From: Epiperipatus broadwayi
Taxonomy: Eukaryota > Onychophora > Udeonychophora > Euonychophora > Peripatidae
Direction: 5' to 3'
DNA length: 64,000 nt
Assembly (NCBI GenBank): GCA_028023455.1
Contig: JAQFVV010000027.1
Location: 4,087,845-4,151,844 of the forward strand
Of the stretch, positions 24,000 to 39,748 are shown one piece after another. Both the position numbers and the translations under genes were made by a program. Positions within the stretch are counted from its first letter, which is position 1. Every line of letters starts with the position of its first letter. The notes beneath the pieces were generated by a model, which saw only the letters and a list, made by a program, of their open reading frames with translations, searched no databases and was not told the origin of the DNA.

Positions 24000-25700
24000 C
24001 AACCACTGAGGAAGTCACCCAAAATTGTCTTTAGAAAAAGAAGCACAATTATGCTGGACAAGAAAAGGAACACTTGAGAAGCAACAAAAATTAAAGCCAA
24101 ACATATCCTATAATAAGATGAAAGGGATTGCATTTTTCAAAGTAGATAAATTTATAATTATTGTCCCTGCTGACAAAGGCAATGTAACAGTTGTAGTGGA
24201 TATTACTGGTTATGACAACAAAATACAAGAACTCTTCACAACAACTGGCAAAATTTCTGATAACGAATACAGAAACAAAGTTGCAAGCATTAGTCAAAAA
24301 GTATCGCAGGTACCTCAGTAATTCAGAAAAAAGTAAACTAACATCATATTTCAGCAAAATTCCTCTCTTTATGGTCTACCTAAAATCCCTAAGAATCAGG
24401 TTCCATTAAGATTTATTTTTAGTTTTAGAAATTCATCTTGCCAAATCTGTCAAGATTTCTTCTCAAAGTTTTTAGTCATTTGGCATACAAGACCCAATCC
24501 TTTGTCAGTGATTCTAGACAATTTGTAGAATTAATCAAGTACATGACAATTGAAAGAACTGATATACTAATAAACTTTGATATGAAAAGTTTATTTACAT
24601 ATGTACCATGTGAAGAAGCATTGTCTATTGTAAAAAAATTCTAAACAGTGATAATAACTTACAAACAAGAACAGTTCTTTCTATTAATAGTATAATGGAA
24701 CTATTAAATTGTGCATAACAACAGCTTATTTTCAATGCAACACAGAATTTTTCCAACAAAATCAAGGAATTGCTATTACTTCAACTTCTTATTAGCAATA
24801 TTTACATAAAAGAATTTGAAATCACAGCCATAAAGACTACTCCATATCCTTCTAAAATTTGGCTTCACAATGTTGATGATACGTTTGTTGTATGGCTTCA
24901 TGGTATAGAACTACTACAAACTTTTTGAAGACACATCAACAACATATCTCCTTCAATTAAATTCTCATAGTTAAGAACAAAAATTGGCATTTTTAGAACG
25001 TTCTTGTGGCAAAACTCCCTCATAGCAAAATCAAAATCACAGTTCACAAAAAATCCACATATACAGGAAAATACTTAGCATATACCTCTAATCACACCAG
25101 AAACACAAACATGGGGTTACACTACCACTATGGAACTGAGCAAAAGAAGTTTATTCAGAAACCAGCAATTTGAAAAAAGAAAAGATTTATATAGAACAAA
25201 CTCTTATGAAAATTGATTATCCATCAGTGGTTAATAAGAAAATCTTAAATAGACAACAAAAAAAACCTATTATTGGTATTGTAATATATTCATGCATATC
25301 AAAATTAACAGACAAATTAAGGAAAATATACAATTAGTATAATATCAAAATAGCTTTCTAGAACCATACCACATTACAAACAAATTTACAAAGCCTAAAC
25401 ATGAAATGTTGAAAAACAAAAACTGCATCTATGAAATACCATGTGAATGTGGGGGAATGTATATTGGTGAAACAGTCACCCCATTGAAAAGTGATTGAAA
25501 AAGCACCAACTGATGATTACAAAAGAGAAAACAGCTGTGATTAAGGTAAAAGGTACTAAAAAGAAAATTTAAAGAAGCTTCTCACATTACAATGGTGAAT
25601 AATTCCATAAATCAACCTAGTATGAATGTACATAATGTATGGAAACCATTAATCAACCTTGCCCTTAGGAAAAAGTGGAGAAATCATGAGGAACCTCTTT
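24000..25700 (+). pseudogene. Penelope-like retroelement, near full-length but inactivated
   Basis: Recognisable in order on the plus strand: an N-terminal segment ending IIIVPADKGNVTVVVD (24148-24200), the conserved start of Penelope-type RT; PLFMVYLKS and NLSRFLLKVFSHLAYKTQ (24360-24500); INFDMKSLFTYVPCEEALS (24568-24630), the first catalytic Asp region; FFQQNQGIAIT (24750-24785); NVDDTFVVWLHG (24868-24903), where the usual YVDD has Asn for Tyr; and near 25424-25476 IPCECGGMYIGET, the Cys box and GIY-YIG start of the endonuclease. Many stops and frameshifts are present, and the last part of the GIY-YIG domain is unreadable after about 25500. The family is known to pair an RT with a GIY-YIG endonuclease. 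I infer an old insertion; ends and duplications are not identifiable. Confidence 0.88.
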
Positions 25701-26373
25701 CATTTTGATTTGTAAACATCTAGAATAATTGAATTCCTGAATCAGATGATTCATGCCAAACACTTTTATATATTCCCCTGCCTCCCACATTTCTTTTTAT
25801 AAAGTCATCAAGTGGCATTATTACTTGGGAGTTTGAGTCCCTGGAGTCTCAGTACTGGTACTGATATAAGGACCTAATGCTCCATAGTCTGACACATAAT
25901 ATTACACTTAACCATGCACAGATAGCATTTAGTAAAATTGATGCTCAAAAAATTATTAAAATATGTATAATCATTACAGATCTTTTTTTTAAACTAGAGA
26001 TGGTTTCCATACTTATTATACAATATTATGTAAAGCATTTCCTGTCATGTGATAAAGTGAATAAGAGTAAGCTTTTTTTATATCTATGAATATATTGTGG
26101 AATGAAATGCCTAATAAGTCATCAAATGTTTTATGGCTCTGCAAGTTATTAAAAGTTCGAACACTGGAAGGAAAAAAGTTAGACAATGATTCATGGATTT
26201 GTTGCTGCAGAATTTACTACCTTACCAAATTATTAAGAACATTATGTTGTCAAAATCCACTTTTAAAAAATCTTCATCTTGCACATGGAAGCATAAAACT
26301 CCAATTTTATTCTCATCATCATAGTTAAAAAAATTTTTTTTCTTTTATTTTTTGTCTATGACTTTAATATTTG
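25701..26373. other. Non-coding, no feature recognised
   Basis: The small frames at 25877-26328 show no motif. Confidence 0.5.
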
Positions 26374-26529
26374 AAATATAGGCATTCTTCATATACCTGG
26401 AGCTTAATTGTAAATATATGGGATTTGAACACAAACTTTCAAGCACCCTTCAACTATCCACACTATCTCATACTACTGGTACATATGACCACACACATGT
26501 AGAAAAGATAAATAATCACCAATGTATGT

Positions 26530-26556
26530 GTTTCGTGCTGAACCAGAACTCTTCAG
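26530..26556 (-). ncRNA. Hammerhead-like core motif, best-preserved boxes
   Basis: Minus strand: CTGAAGA, then GTTCTG-GTT-CAGCAC, then GAAAC. Both conserved boxes match the hammerhead consensus (CUGANGA and GAAAC). Bases after GAAAC (ACACAT) can pair with ATGTGT at 26493-26498, like stem III, and GACCA just before CTGAAGA can pair with TGGTC at 26487-26491, like stem I. The base between those stems would be G, where cleavage normally needs A, C or U, so activity is doubtful. Confidence 0.5.
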
Positions 26557-26999
26557 TTGGTCCAGATTGTCATCTCCCACACACACATATATAATCAGTG
26601 CTCAGATTATATTAAGATGGCAAATCCTCATATTTAGTGGACAGGATTCAATCTACTCCAATCTCCAACTCTTCAGCCATCCATACCATTGAAAATCTGT
26701 TGATGGAAAGCCCAAATCTTATGCTGATGCCAATATTATTGGCATACCCATGTTGACATCAAATCACTCTGACCCCTCATATATAGGACTTTATCCATTT
26801 AAATACATAGAAGAGGGATGGGCAGGATACAGGCTTATTGTGAAATATTTAAAATACAGGCATTCTTCATATACCTGGAGCATAATTATGGGATTTGAAC
26901 AAAGACTTTCCAGCAACCTCCAACTATCTATTCTAGCTCATACTACTGATAAAAATGACCACACACATGTAGAAAAGATAAATAATCACCAATATACGT

Positions 27000-27026
27000 A
27001 TTTTGTGCTGAACCAGCACTTATAAG
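27000..27026 (-). ncRNA. Hammerhead-like core motif, decayed boxes, perfect stem II
   Basis: Minus strand: CTTATAA, then GTGCTG-GTT-CAGCAC, a perfect 6-bp hairpin, then AAAAT. The stem is better than in the first unit while the boxes are worse. Confidence 0.35.
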
Positions 27027-27048
27027 TTAATCCAGATCATTATCTCCT

Positions 27049-27049
27049 G

Positions 27050-27089
<40 letters not shown>

Positions 27090-27090
27090 A
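27049..27090. repeat. (AC)n(AT)n microsatellite
   Basis: AC dinucleotides followed by AT dinucleotides inside the second repeat unit, at a place where sister copies have only short CACACA. Confidence 0.95.
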
Positions 27091-27200
27091 TTAGTGCTCA
27101 GTTTATATTAAGATAGCAAATCTTCATGCTTTAATAGACAGGCATCAATCTACTCCAACATCCAAATCTTTGGCCATCCAAACCATTAAAAATCTTAAAT

Positions 27201-28425
27201 AAAGAAAAAAATAAATTTATTAAATAAATGTTAATACTATTTTCCTGTTAAATCTTTTTTTTATATTAGAGGTAAAATGTAAAAATCCCTAAAAATATGA
27301 CTACATGGAACAAAATCCTTCTCATCTTCTACAGATGAGGAATAAAGAAAACTATGTTAGTCATGGGCTGGTTGTGAAGTGATAAAGTGTTGATCTGTTG
27401 GTGGAGAATAAATAGAAATCAATTTGTCAACCCATAATTGATAATAAAAAATATTTAAACTTACTTCGAAATTTTTGGCTGCCTGAAAATTTTTTTATAT
27501 TATCCAGATTTGAGTTGAATGTCATGAACAGAAAAAATAGATAACTAATTGCTAATTAAAATTGACAATTATCCATATTAAATCTTAAATCAGATTTCAA
27601 TAAAGATGATAGTTAAATAATATTGTGCTGCAAAATAGGTCCTACTCTACACCTGTTGGTAAGAAGCTTAATGATCATTCTTTAAAAAAAACCTAAAAAC
27701 TAAAATTGCCAATTTGATTTTTAAAAATTTTTGATGTCCCAAAAATATAAATACATATTAGAAATAAGCTGAGCATGTTAAGGCCCCTGTTATCTGGTTT
27801 ACTAATTAGGAGAATCCTGATTAGATATCTGGTAATGAATTACTTACTGACATGCATGTTTTTCATGGTAGTGAAGCCTCTGTCCACAATGCTAGCAAAT
27901 GAGACAAGAATAACTAATCAATAAGTTTTATATTTGTAAACAAACACGTGAAAATAGTATATTATATTTGAAAATATAAAAATAATAGTATTTAGAAAAT
28001 AACTCTGAAAACAGTATATTTAGCAAATAAATAATGATTGTATTAAAACAATATTTTCAATGAATTGTAATCAATCTGAATATTTCATGAATCATATATG
28101 ATGAAGATGACCGCAACATTAGTGAGGAAAAATCAAAAAAGATGAGAAGAATATAATGTACATATAAAACATATTTGAAAATAATATATTTAGTGAATAA
28201 ACGATTAAAAAAGAAGTATTTTCAATTAATGTTAATCGGAAAAAAAGTAAATTCGCATTTCCCATCAACGTTGTAGTGAATTTAATTTCTTATATAATAT
28301 TTCATGCGCACTTTGTGAGAAAAAGTTGTTTTTCAACCATTGTTTGATCACATAAGATATCGTTTTCTAAATAAATTACGTTCATGTGTTCAAGTAACTT
28401 ATGAAATGTATCAATTAGCTAATTT
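27201..28425. other. Non-coding, no feature recognised
   Basis: AT-rich. A tract near 27780-27900 is slightly less AT-rich but unassignable. Confidence 0.5.
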
Positions 28426-28429
28426 TTGA

Positions 28430-28842
28430 TGTGATGTGACGTGATACACTGTGACTCCTACTTAAACGGAGTCAGGAATCTCTCAACAACTATGCCCATA
28501 GAAACCTGTTAGCCATTTTACAGCCTCTTTCTATTCCCCACCCTACGTTTTCCCATAATCTGTTCCATCTCATTTCCACAACATATTCTTTGTTAATTCT
28601 ATGTCCTTTATATCTAAATCCCCCTTATCTTTTCCCAAACCCAGCATAAAAACCAATAACCCACTTTCTGTATAATCACTTTGTTCATATTTATTCTTTC
28701 ATAACTTCATTATTTGTATCCTTTCTGCTTTCAGGCATTTACATTCAATTAACAAATGTCTAATATTTTCTATTCCTTCCTTACACAATTTTCAGACTAA
28801 ATCACCTACATTTTTCCATTTACACATATATTTTCTTGTATG
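28430..28842 (-). pseudogene. 5'-truncated LINE copy (copy A)
   Basis: Same 3' end as the long copy that follows. On the minus strand it reads KEGIENIRHLLIECKCL (zinc-knuckle-like C-terminal motif), YTESGLLVFMLGLGKDKGDL, and in another frame ENVGWGIERGCKMANRFLWA, then the common 3' tail (GAGATTCCTGACT...CACATCAC). It carries ~230 bp that the neighbouring long copy has lost. Its 5' truncation point lies exactly at the 3' end of the long copy. Confidence 0.85.
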
Positions 28843-31800
28843 TAATGTGATGTGATGCACTGTGACTTTCCTTAAATGGAGTCAGGAATCTCTCAGTAGC
28901 TATGCCCAGAGAAACCTGTTAGCCACTTTACCTTCTCTTTCCATTCTCCACCCTAAGTTTTCCCATAATCTGCTCCATCCCATTTCCACAACATAATCTT
29001 TGTCAATGCCACCAATATTTTTCCATTTACCTGTATATTCCCTTGTTGCTAAAGATCCCATTCGATCCTTAAACAATAAACTACTTTCCTTACTATTACC
29101 ATAAATTAACTCACACTCAATGTTCCATTTACTTCTATATATATTTAAACTCAGTTTACTCTCCATACTAGTTCTCCATCTCTCCAACTCCATATTCTTT
29201 ATTAATGCATCTATTCTTTTATCCCATTCCTTACCACTATAACACTCAACAATCTTCCTAGCACAATCATCCCACCTTTTGTACAAGTATACTGACATAA
29301 ATTCTTTATCCAAATCTTCTGCATACCGCATTACCTTTCTCACCCATCTTGTTGCCTGCCCTTTACTTGTAACCCAATTAAATACTATTTTGGATATTCT
29401 TTTATTATCCATAAACTGCAATCTACCAACATTTTCAATTTTCTTTCTGCAGCCCTCATATAAAAACTTGACTATCCCATTTATCTTTGAATTGCCTTCT
29501 TTGTTGTCCACACCTCTGCATCTAATGCATGTCTTCCTACTTCCCTTTGTACTTTTTCTAAGTAATCTAATACCTCTTTACTAACACATAATACATCATT
29601 GCCACATGTTAACCCGGCTACTGCCACTCCCTTCCATACAATTTTAGTTACATCATATTTATTATCTGAAAACACTGTTAATTTCTTCATCAATCCTTTT
29701 CTTTTCTTTGCTTCATTTATCAATTTTTTCTCCCATTCATCCAAGCAATTTTTCTTATTACTCAAGATGATTCCCCAAATAATTATATCTATTTACCACA
29801 CTTAACTTAATATCTCCCAATAAGAAATCTTTGTCTTCTCTTTCCCCAGTATTCACCATCATTATATTTGATTTTTCTTCACTAAATTTAATCCCCATAT
29901 CTTTACCCACCCTTGCGCATGTCCTCAGCATAACTTTCATATCTTCTTATCTTTCTGCACACAAAAAGACATCATCTGCAAAAAAAACCCAATAATGTAT
30001 ATACTCTTTTGCCACCTATTAACGATATTTCTACTCTTCTTCCTAGTCTTTCTATTGCTCTCTCCATCTCATTCAAGTACAACACAAACAAAATAGGTGA
30101 CATAGGGCAGCCTTGCCTCAATCTCACCCCATTTTTAACTTTAACTGATTCTATATTCTCTAATTGATATGTCTATTAATTATTTTCAAATAATTTTTTA
30201 ATAACATCCACTAAAGCTTCATCCATTCCCAGATTTGCTAAACTTATCCATAATCTATTTCTATTCACTCTATCATATGCCTTCTCTATATCTATAAAAC
30301 TCATATACAACTATCTACCTGAATTCCTACTCATATCCATAAGTTGTGTAACTACAAATAAACTATCACCTATATGCCTATCTGACCTAAAACCTTCTTG
30401 AATTTCCCACACTACATTATTTTCTTCCATCCATTTTGCAACCCTTCCAGCCACCATATATGAAAAAACTTTATGTAAAACTGATGTTACCGCAATTGGT
30501 CTTTAATCATTTAACTTTCTATGATTCTTACCTTTTCCTTTAAATAATAATCTTACTCTCATATTACTCCAACTACCCAGAAAAACTCTCTTCTGTGCCA
30601 TCTTATTAAAACATGATAGTAACTTTACTTTTGCACTACACCCTAAATTCATTACCATCTCTGCTGCCCATCCATCTAACCCTCTTGCCTTACCACTTCT
30701 CAATTTCTTCCCTGCCTCATTCAGTTCATTTTCTGTAAACCTAATAGTCCCATTACTATATGCTTTCATATTTTCTATCTCTCTGTCCTTCACATCTAAC
30801 ATCTTTTTCTTCATATCTAACATCTTTTCCTTTACATCTAACATCTTTTCTATATCCATTGCATAACTATTAAATATTCTCTCTTAATTCTTCTCTAGAG
30901 CTACACTCTATTCCCTTCTCATCCAGTAATACTATCTCTCTCTCCCCTAAATTTCTTCTTTTAATGTAATTCCAATTTTTTTTTACTCCCATCTCTTCCA
31001 CTTTTATTAATATCATCCAATAATTTACTATTTAGTTTCATTCTCTCTATATAATTATCTATTTTTAGCTAACTTCTTCTTTTCTAAGCACTTTTCCCAT
31101 TTAGCATTGATATCTTTTTTACTTTCTTTGTTCTTAATAGCACACATAAATTCTCTGCATGCTTTTTCCTCTCTTTTACACTTTTACTAACTCTCATTTT
31201 CTATTACTTTTATTCTTCTGAATATTCTCACCTAAAATCCTATTTGCCACTTTTTCTATTTAATCACACCAGTCCTCATACTCATTTTCAACCAACTCTT
31301 CTATGGTTTTTTCAACTTGTATTTTATACTCTTCCAACTTATTCTTATCATTCAGTCTCCATCCACATCTTTTACTATTGTTTCTATTTTTATTTCTATT
31401 TTCCATCACATTACTAACCATTTCAATTACAAAGAAATTATGATCACTATTATAAACTCTCTTTTCATTATCAAACACTTTAATTTTCCATACTTTATTC
31501 ATTCCCACTTTCTCTACCAATACATAATTTATTGTGTGAGATATATTATTTCTAGACCATGTGTATTGTCCCTCATAAATATTTGATAAGTTTCCAATGC
31601 TCAAATTTACTCTCTGATAAAATTTCTTCAAAAGCTGTCCATTCTTATTATCTACATAATCAATTTCTTCAATAAGCCCATTCATATCTTCTATAACCAT
31701 TATTCTCTTCCCCTGTTTTAAAAAACTCTGTATATCTTTAACTAGGCACTCATATATGCCATTGTTCCACTCCATTATAATTTGACTATCTCCAGTAGCT

Positions 31801-32770
31801 ATATAAACTATAGCCACCATCCATTCTTCTTTTTCCCAACCTTATTTCAAACCACAAATGTTCTTGGCATTTAACAGTATTTAAATATTTTTTTGATATA
31901 ACACTTATACGACCACCCTTTTTTTCTTTCTCTTTTCTATTTATACCTTGCCATACCAAACTTCCAAAACAGGTTCTTCTTCTCTTATATGTGTTTCCAC
32001 TACTGCTAATACCTCAAGATCTTCATTTTCAATTGCTTTGTTTAATTCCTGCCACTTTTCTGGTCTCCTACCACCTTGCATATTCAAATACCCAATTTTA
32101 CCAATTTTTCTTTCCTAATTACTTTTTTATAAATTTTTTTGATTCTTTCTTCTCCATTATGTTTATAAATAACTTGCTGACCGTTAATTTTACAGACCCA
32201 TTCCCTCTCCACATCTACATTTATATCTAAATAATATTTGTCTGAAAAACAACAATAGGCGCATGTGAAAGACTAACAACCTTTCAATTTATTACTAATT
32301 TAATAACAACATGCGATTTAAACAAATATTATTGCTGATAACTTATATTAACATCTAGAAAATTGCGATGTAGTAAATGTAAGATTTCGCGCTGTAATAT
32401 CGTAAATTAAAAACTCAGTAAGTAATAAATGAATATGTTTATATCTTCATGCTTTCAAGCCAAGATGCTTAAGACTGGTTTGTATATATATAAAGTTAAG
32501 CAAAGAGAAGGGTGGTATCATTCTTTTCTTATCAAAACCTCTGTCATGTGTCAAGGCCTGATCGCTCTTCAGACCGCTGTCTAACATCTGATTGACTGTC
32601 TGAGAAACAACAATAGGCGCATGTGAAAGACTAGCAACCTTTCAATTTATTACTAATTTATATCTAAATCAACTGCCCTTTGTTTATTCCTTACATCCCA
32701 TCCATTCTTCTTCTTTTTAATAACACTACAATTTAAAATCCCATCCTCTTTTACAAGTTTTTCGAACTAC
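28843..32770 (-). pseudogene. Long non-LTR retrotransposon (endonuclease + RT), decayed (copy B)
   Basis: Minus-strand order from the right: a short region (32770-32110), then the endonuclease start GYLNMQGGRRPEKWQELN and AVVETH (about 32100-31990); its later part in the frame 31820-31260 with VIEDMNG, YTWSRNNISHTIN and YNSDHNFFVIEMV, consistent with an apurinic-type endonuclease. RT: KARGLDGWAAEMV and LLFKGKGKNHRKL (30690-30510), GFRSDRHIGDSLF, SFIDIEKAYDRVNR, GVRLRQGCPMSPILFVLYLN (30130-30065), and the catalytic FADDVFLC (near 29980-29960, after a frameshift). C-terminal region: FLYEGCRKKIENVGRLQF, SVYLYKRWDDCARKIV, ANRFLWA (29511-28900). Stops and frameshifts abound. A 424-bp insertion splits it at 32232. 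The C-terminal region with its 'YKRWDD' block is characteristic of one invertebrate LINE group; I cannot place the clade precisely. Confidence 0.88.
32233..32656. mobile_element. 424-bp insertion with 63-bp direct terminal repeats and 13-bp TSD
   Basis: TTTATATCTAAAT occurs at 32220-32232 and 32657-32669; removing the insert and one copy restores the LINE sequence. Within it, a 63-bp block (GTCTGAAAAACAACAATAGG ... CAATTTATTACTAATTTA) at 32240-32302 recurs near-identically at 32598-32660. The interior has no open frame; on the minus strand TTAACTTTATATATAC looks like a TATA element. The layout resembles a partial dimer or a miniature terminal-repeat element. Confidence 0.8.
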
Positions 32771-32829
32771 ATTCTTTATAAATCAGACTTCCTAAAACTT
32801 CACTTCCTTGTTTCCCTAAGTGCATCTTA

Positions 32830-33550
32830 CCTTGTATAACTCTGACACAGGTTGAGAAAAATGGAGTCGAAGAAAAGCCTGTGTCACTGCCCATCCAATT
32901 CATATAATTTACAATTTGTGGCAGTTGTCTTGCCCATCCTTTATGATCTGTTGAGCCTTCTGAATTCTCTTATAATCTGCTCACATGGGTTGGACTGAGG
33001 GTTTCTGATAGATGATAAGCCATGCCATACTACAACATTTTCTGATTAGCCTTGCGATTTCACAGATGTAAAGGGTCTACCATGGTGGAATGATATGGCC
33101 TTAGATTTTTCTATCTTTTCTTTGCATTGGATTGGACTATCGGGTATGTGGTTACCCATTTGGAGAAGGTACCAGGATGTATTTCATTCTTTGGTACCTA
33201 TGTAATGGACCATAGAAATCTATTGCCACCAGGTCATTTGGTCTCAAAGGAATAATGGCTTGATGGGGACCTTCATAAGATTTGTTTAGCAGTTTTGTCT
33301 TCTCACAGGTTTCACATCCCTTTATCATTCCCATTGTTGCTATAATGATATAATCTACCTGTAAATGACTCAATAATGAGAGGTCTGGATTCTGGCTCAA
33401 CACATCTGCTACTACATTTTCTGCCCCTCTATAATAATGAATGGAGTAATTAAACTCTTGGAGGGAAAGGCTCCATCATATTAATCGAGTATTTGAGAGG
33501 TAACTGTGGTTCAAGAACTCCAGACTTTGCACAGTTGCAATATTTAATAA
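32830..33550 (-). pseudogene. Ty3/gypsy-type pol remnant: RNase H end and integrase
   Basis: Minus-strand reading from 33545: QSLEFLNHSYLSNTRLI and SLQEFNYSIHYYRGAENVVA, the end of a Ty3-like RNase H; then DVLSQNPDL, the zinc-binding part C-x2-C with KGCETCEKTK, and the integrase core start PNDLVAIDFYGPLHRYQR and KYILV, then FSKWVTTYPIV after a frameshift. A further scrap GWARQLPQIVNYMN and DTGFSSTPFF matches the late integrase core. The catalytic Glu region is unreadable. No LTRs recognised. Frames are interrupted, so this is an old fragment. Confidence 0.82.
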
Positions 33551-34080
33551 TCCATAATTTTAGTATGAAGCATATTTTATAAGAAGGAAATAATTCTACA
33601 ATTAATAAGAAACACTGTAAAAAATCAGTACATATGCTTTTAACTGCAGTACAGAACTGAATAGATATTGAATTAAAATCATGAAGAAAAGATGATTACA
33701 GTGCATGTTTGAAAATATGATATTAGTGAGAGTGAAAAATGGATGCTGTAGTACTATATTAACATTTAGATTTGATTAGTATATGATTGAAGTAACGTTG
33801 TTTGAAATCGTGTAGTTCATGATAATTTTGCCATTAATTTAGAGGCTTAATTTGATTATGACCATTTTATTCAAAACAAGTAATTCCACAAAGCAAAATA
33901 AAATTGTTAAAGCAATCAATTAAAAAAAAACTCTTACAAAAAATGATAGCTGAAAATTACTGCTACACTTCCTACATTTTATTTATATAATATTAAAATC
34001 TTTTGTTTAATTTACATTAAATCTTAAAAAAATTGTTAAGGCAACCAATTGAAAAAAATATGGCCTTTACATAGGTTAGG
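33551..34080. other. Non-coding, no feature recognised
   Basis: AT-rich sequence between the gypsy scrap and the LINE train. Confidence 0.5.
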
Positions 34081-34340
<260 letters not shown>

Positions 34341-36515
34341 TTCAATTCATACCATTTATTAATTCAACATTACACTTTAACAAAATACACAATAAAAAAA
34401 AATAATAATAAACAATATAATAATTAAAATTTAAAAAAAAAACAATTATAATCAAATACAACTAAATACATAAAATTATATATCATATATTTCATAACTA
34501 TACATTTATTTTTTTTAACATTCATCACAAATTGATCAAAAAATATCAATATTATTAAAATTAGATTATATACCATTTCAATCTATTAATAACTGATTTA
34601 CCAAAGAAATATTTTTACATATACTAATCTTGAAATTTCATTTCTCTTAATAAGCACAATACTTTCAATTCTATTTTTGATATACATTACTGACATCAAT
34701 TTTCCCATCAATCAACTTTTTCAGTAATATCATATCCTTCAACATTCTCCTTTCTTTCAATACTGTTTTGACAGTTTGACATTCACCCATTATTAATTTA
34801 TTAAATCTTTTTCAATATTATATATTTTAGACTGAATATTAATCAGATTGAAGTTCCATATACAAGAATTATATTCTAAAACTGTAACAACAAGAAAAAA
34901 GTAACCTATATTTTATGGAAATAGATAAATCTCTCCCATATCTCAAAATACACCCATCTTTCTTATCTTTATTAATAATACATTTAATATTCATTAAAGT
35001 AAAATTCTACAAAATATAATTCCTAAATCAGATAAGTCTCTTTATATTTAATAACACCATTCTCAATTTTATATTGATAAACAGATTTTTCATTTTATTA
35101 GTATAGGAAACAATCATGTTTTATTAATGTTAATCTCCATGTTTTATACCTACACCATATAATAAAACTATCTATATCCTTTTGAACCTCAATATGATCA
35201 CTATAAGTAATAATTCTTTTAAATAACTTACAATCATCACATAAGTAATACATACTATTTTTATGCTATGATCAAGATCACACATATAAACATTAAAACA
35301 ATGGTGCTAATATTCCACCCTGAGGAACACCTATCATATTATCAAAAAAAGAGAATTAGTTTTATCCATATGTACATAAGATTTTCACCCCTCAAATAAT
35401 TGGAAAACCACTCAACTAAATGAGGACTAACACCCAACATTTTAAGTTTATACAAAATCTAATATATGAAACTTTGTCAAATGCCTGAGTCATATCAAAA
35501 TATACAACATCTAATTCTTCTGATCAGATAACATGACAATATGATCAGATATCACCATTAAATTAGTTTCACAGATCTACCAGGTAAAAACCATCTGATA
35601 ACTAGTAATACCTTAATCATATCTACAATAATATTACTATAAATACACCTTTCATAAATTCTAGCAAAAGGTGACAGAATTGAAATAGGTCTATAATTAC
35701 CCGAATCAGATCTATCCCCTTTTTTAAAAATTGGTATAATCTTAGCTATCTTAAATATATCAGGAATAATAGTTTTCTCAATTGATAAATTAATAATATA
35801 ATAATGGTGTACCAAACATTCACACAACCCTTGATAATAAAATTAGGAATATTATCATATCCCATAGAAGATTTCGATTTAAGTTTAGAAATTGCAGAAA
35901 CACTTCAGAATTGCAATTTTATTACATCTATATTCCAAAACTTTCTTTATTAAATTTAATATCAACCATATTATCATTACTAATATCTAAGTACATATTA
36001 GTAAAATGATTGACTAGATCATCCATAGAAGGCCTAATTACATTATATCTACAACTTTTACTTCCAACAATATTAAGATCTTTTATATAATTCCAAAACA
36101 TTTGTGATTATTCCTAAAATTTTCTTCAACTCTATTTAAATTATTATTATAATCTCTTTTCATAAGATTTTAGACACGCAAACCACTAAATTTCTTATAC
36201 AATTCTTTATCATTAGTTAGTTTATAACCTATGATATTTGCTTTCTATTAACCCTCACAATTCCCTAAAAACCATTTAGGATATTGTTATTAGTATTTAA
36301 ATAATCCTAACAGAATATATGATCTAGACAATTTTGAACTATACCAACAAAATTATTTCCCTATATTTGATCATTTTCCATCAAAATTACATTCCAATCA
36401 ATTCCTCAAACTTTAAAACCAAAAGCACCACTTTAACTCTCTTCATTTCCATAGACTTTATATGTTCAGAAACCACTATTCAAATTCCAAAGGAGAAAGA
36501 CAGGGGCAAAGCTTC
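34341..36515 (-). pseudogene. LINE-train copy 1 (I/jockey-like RT), decayed
   Basis: Minus-strand RT landmarks: NLSIEKTIIPDIFKIAKIIP and IFKKGDRSDSGNYRPISILS (35770-35670), VVYFDMTQAFDKVS (about 35510), GVPQGGILAPLF (35333-35303), and LCDDCKLF (around 35240), where the usual YADD has Cys in place of Ala. Everything downstream to the tail is frameshifted. Upstream, 35830-36515 reads as a broken region before the RT. Its 5' side ends at the 135-bp A tract of copy 2. Confidence 0.82.
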
Positions 36516-36516
36516 A

Positions 36517-39748
<3,232 letters not shown>

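Larger units (their letters stand above)
26374..27200 (-). mobile_element. Head-to-tail dimer of a hammerhead-like repeat
   Basis: A landmark, GGCATTCTTCATATACCTGG, occurs at 26381-26400 and again at about 26859-26878, so the unit is about 478 bp; the second unit is cut off near 27200. Each unit on the minus strand contains: a segment with GATTGGAGTAGATTGA, a CT/TA-rich part, the core motif (CTGAAGA or a decayed form, hairpin, GAAAC or decayed), ATGTGTGTGGTC, and a tRNA-like end with GTTCAAATCCCATA, then CCAGGTATATGAAGAATGCC. No protein frame. Other copies: 8301-8826, 52845-53330, 60225-60420. Confidence 0.8.

Noticed and set aside
26374-27200. CRISPR-like direct repeats
   Set aside because: Only two long units with no short-repeat/spacer pattern; eukaryotic repeat context.
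29279-29584. 101-codon plus-strand frame rich in Leu/Thr/Ser
   Set aside because: Antisense shadow of the LINE C-terminal frame.
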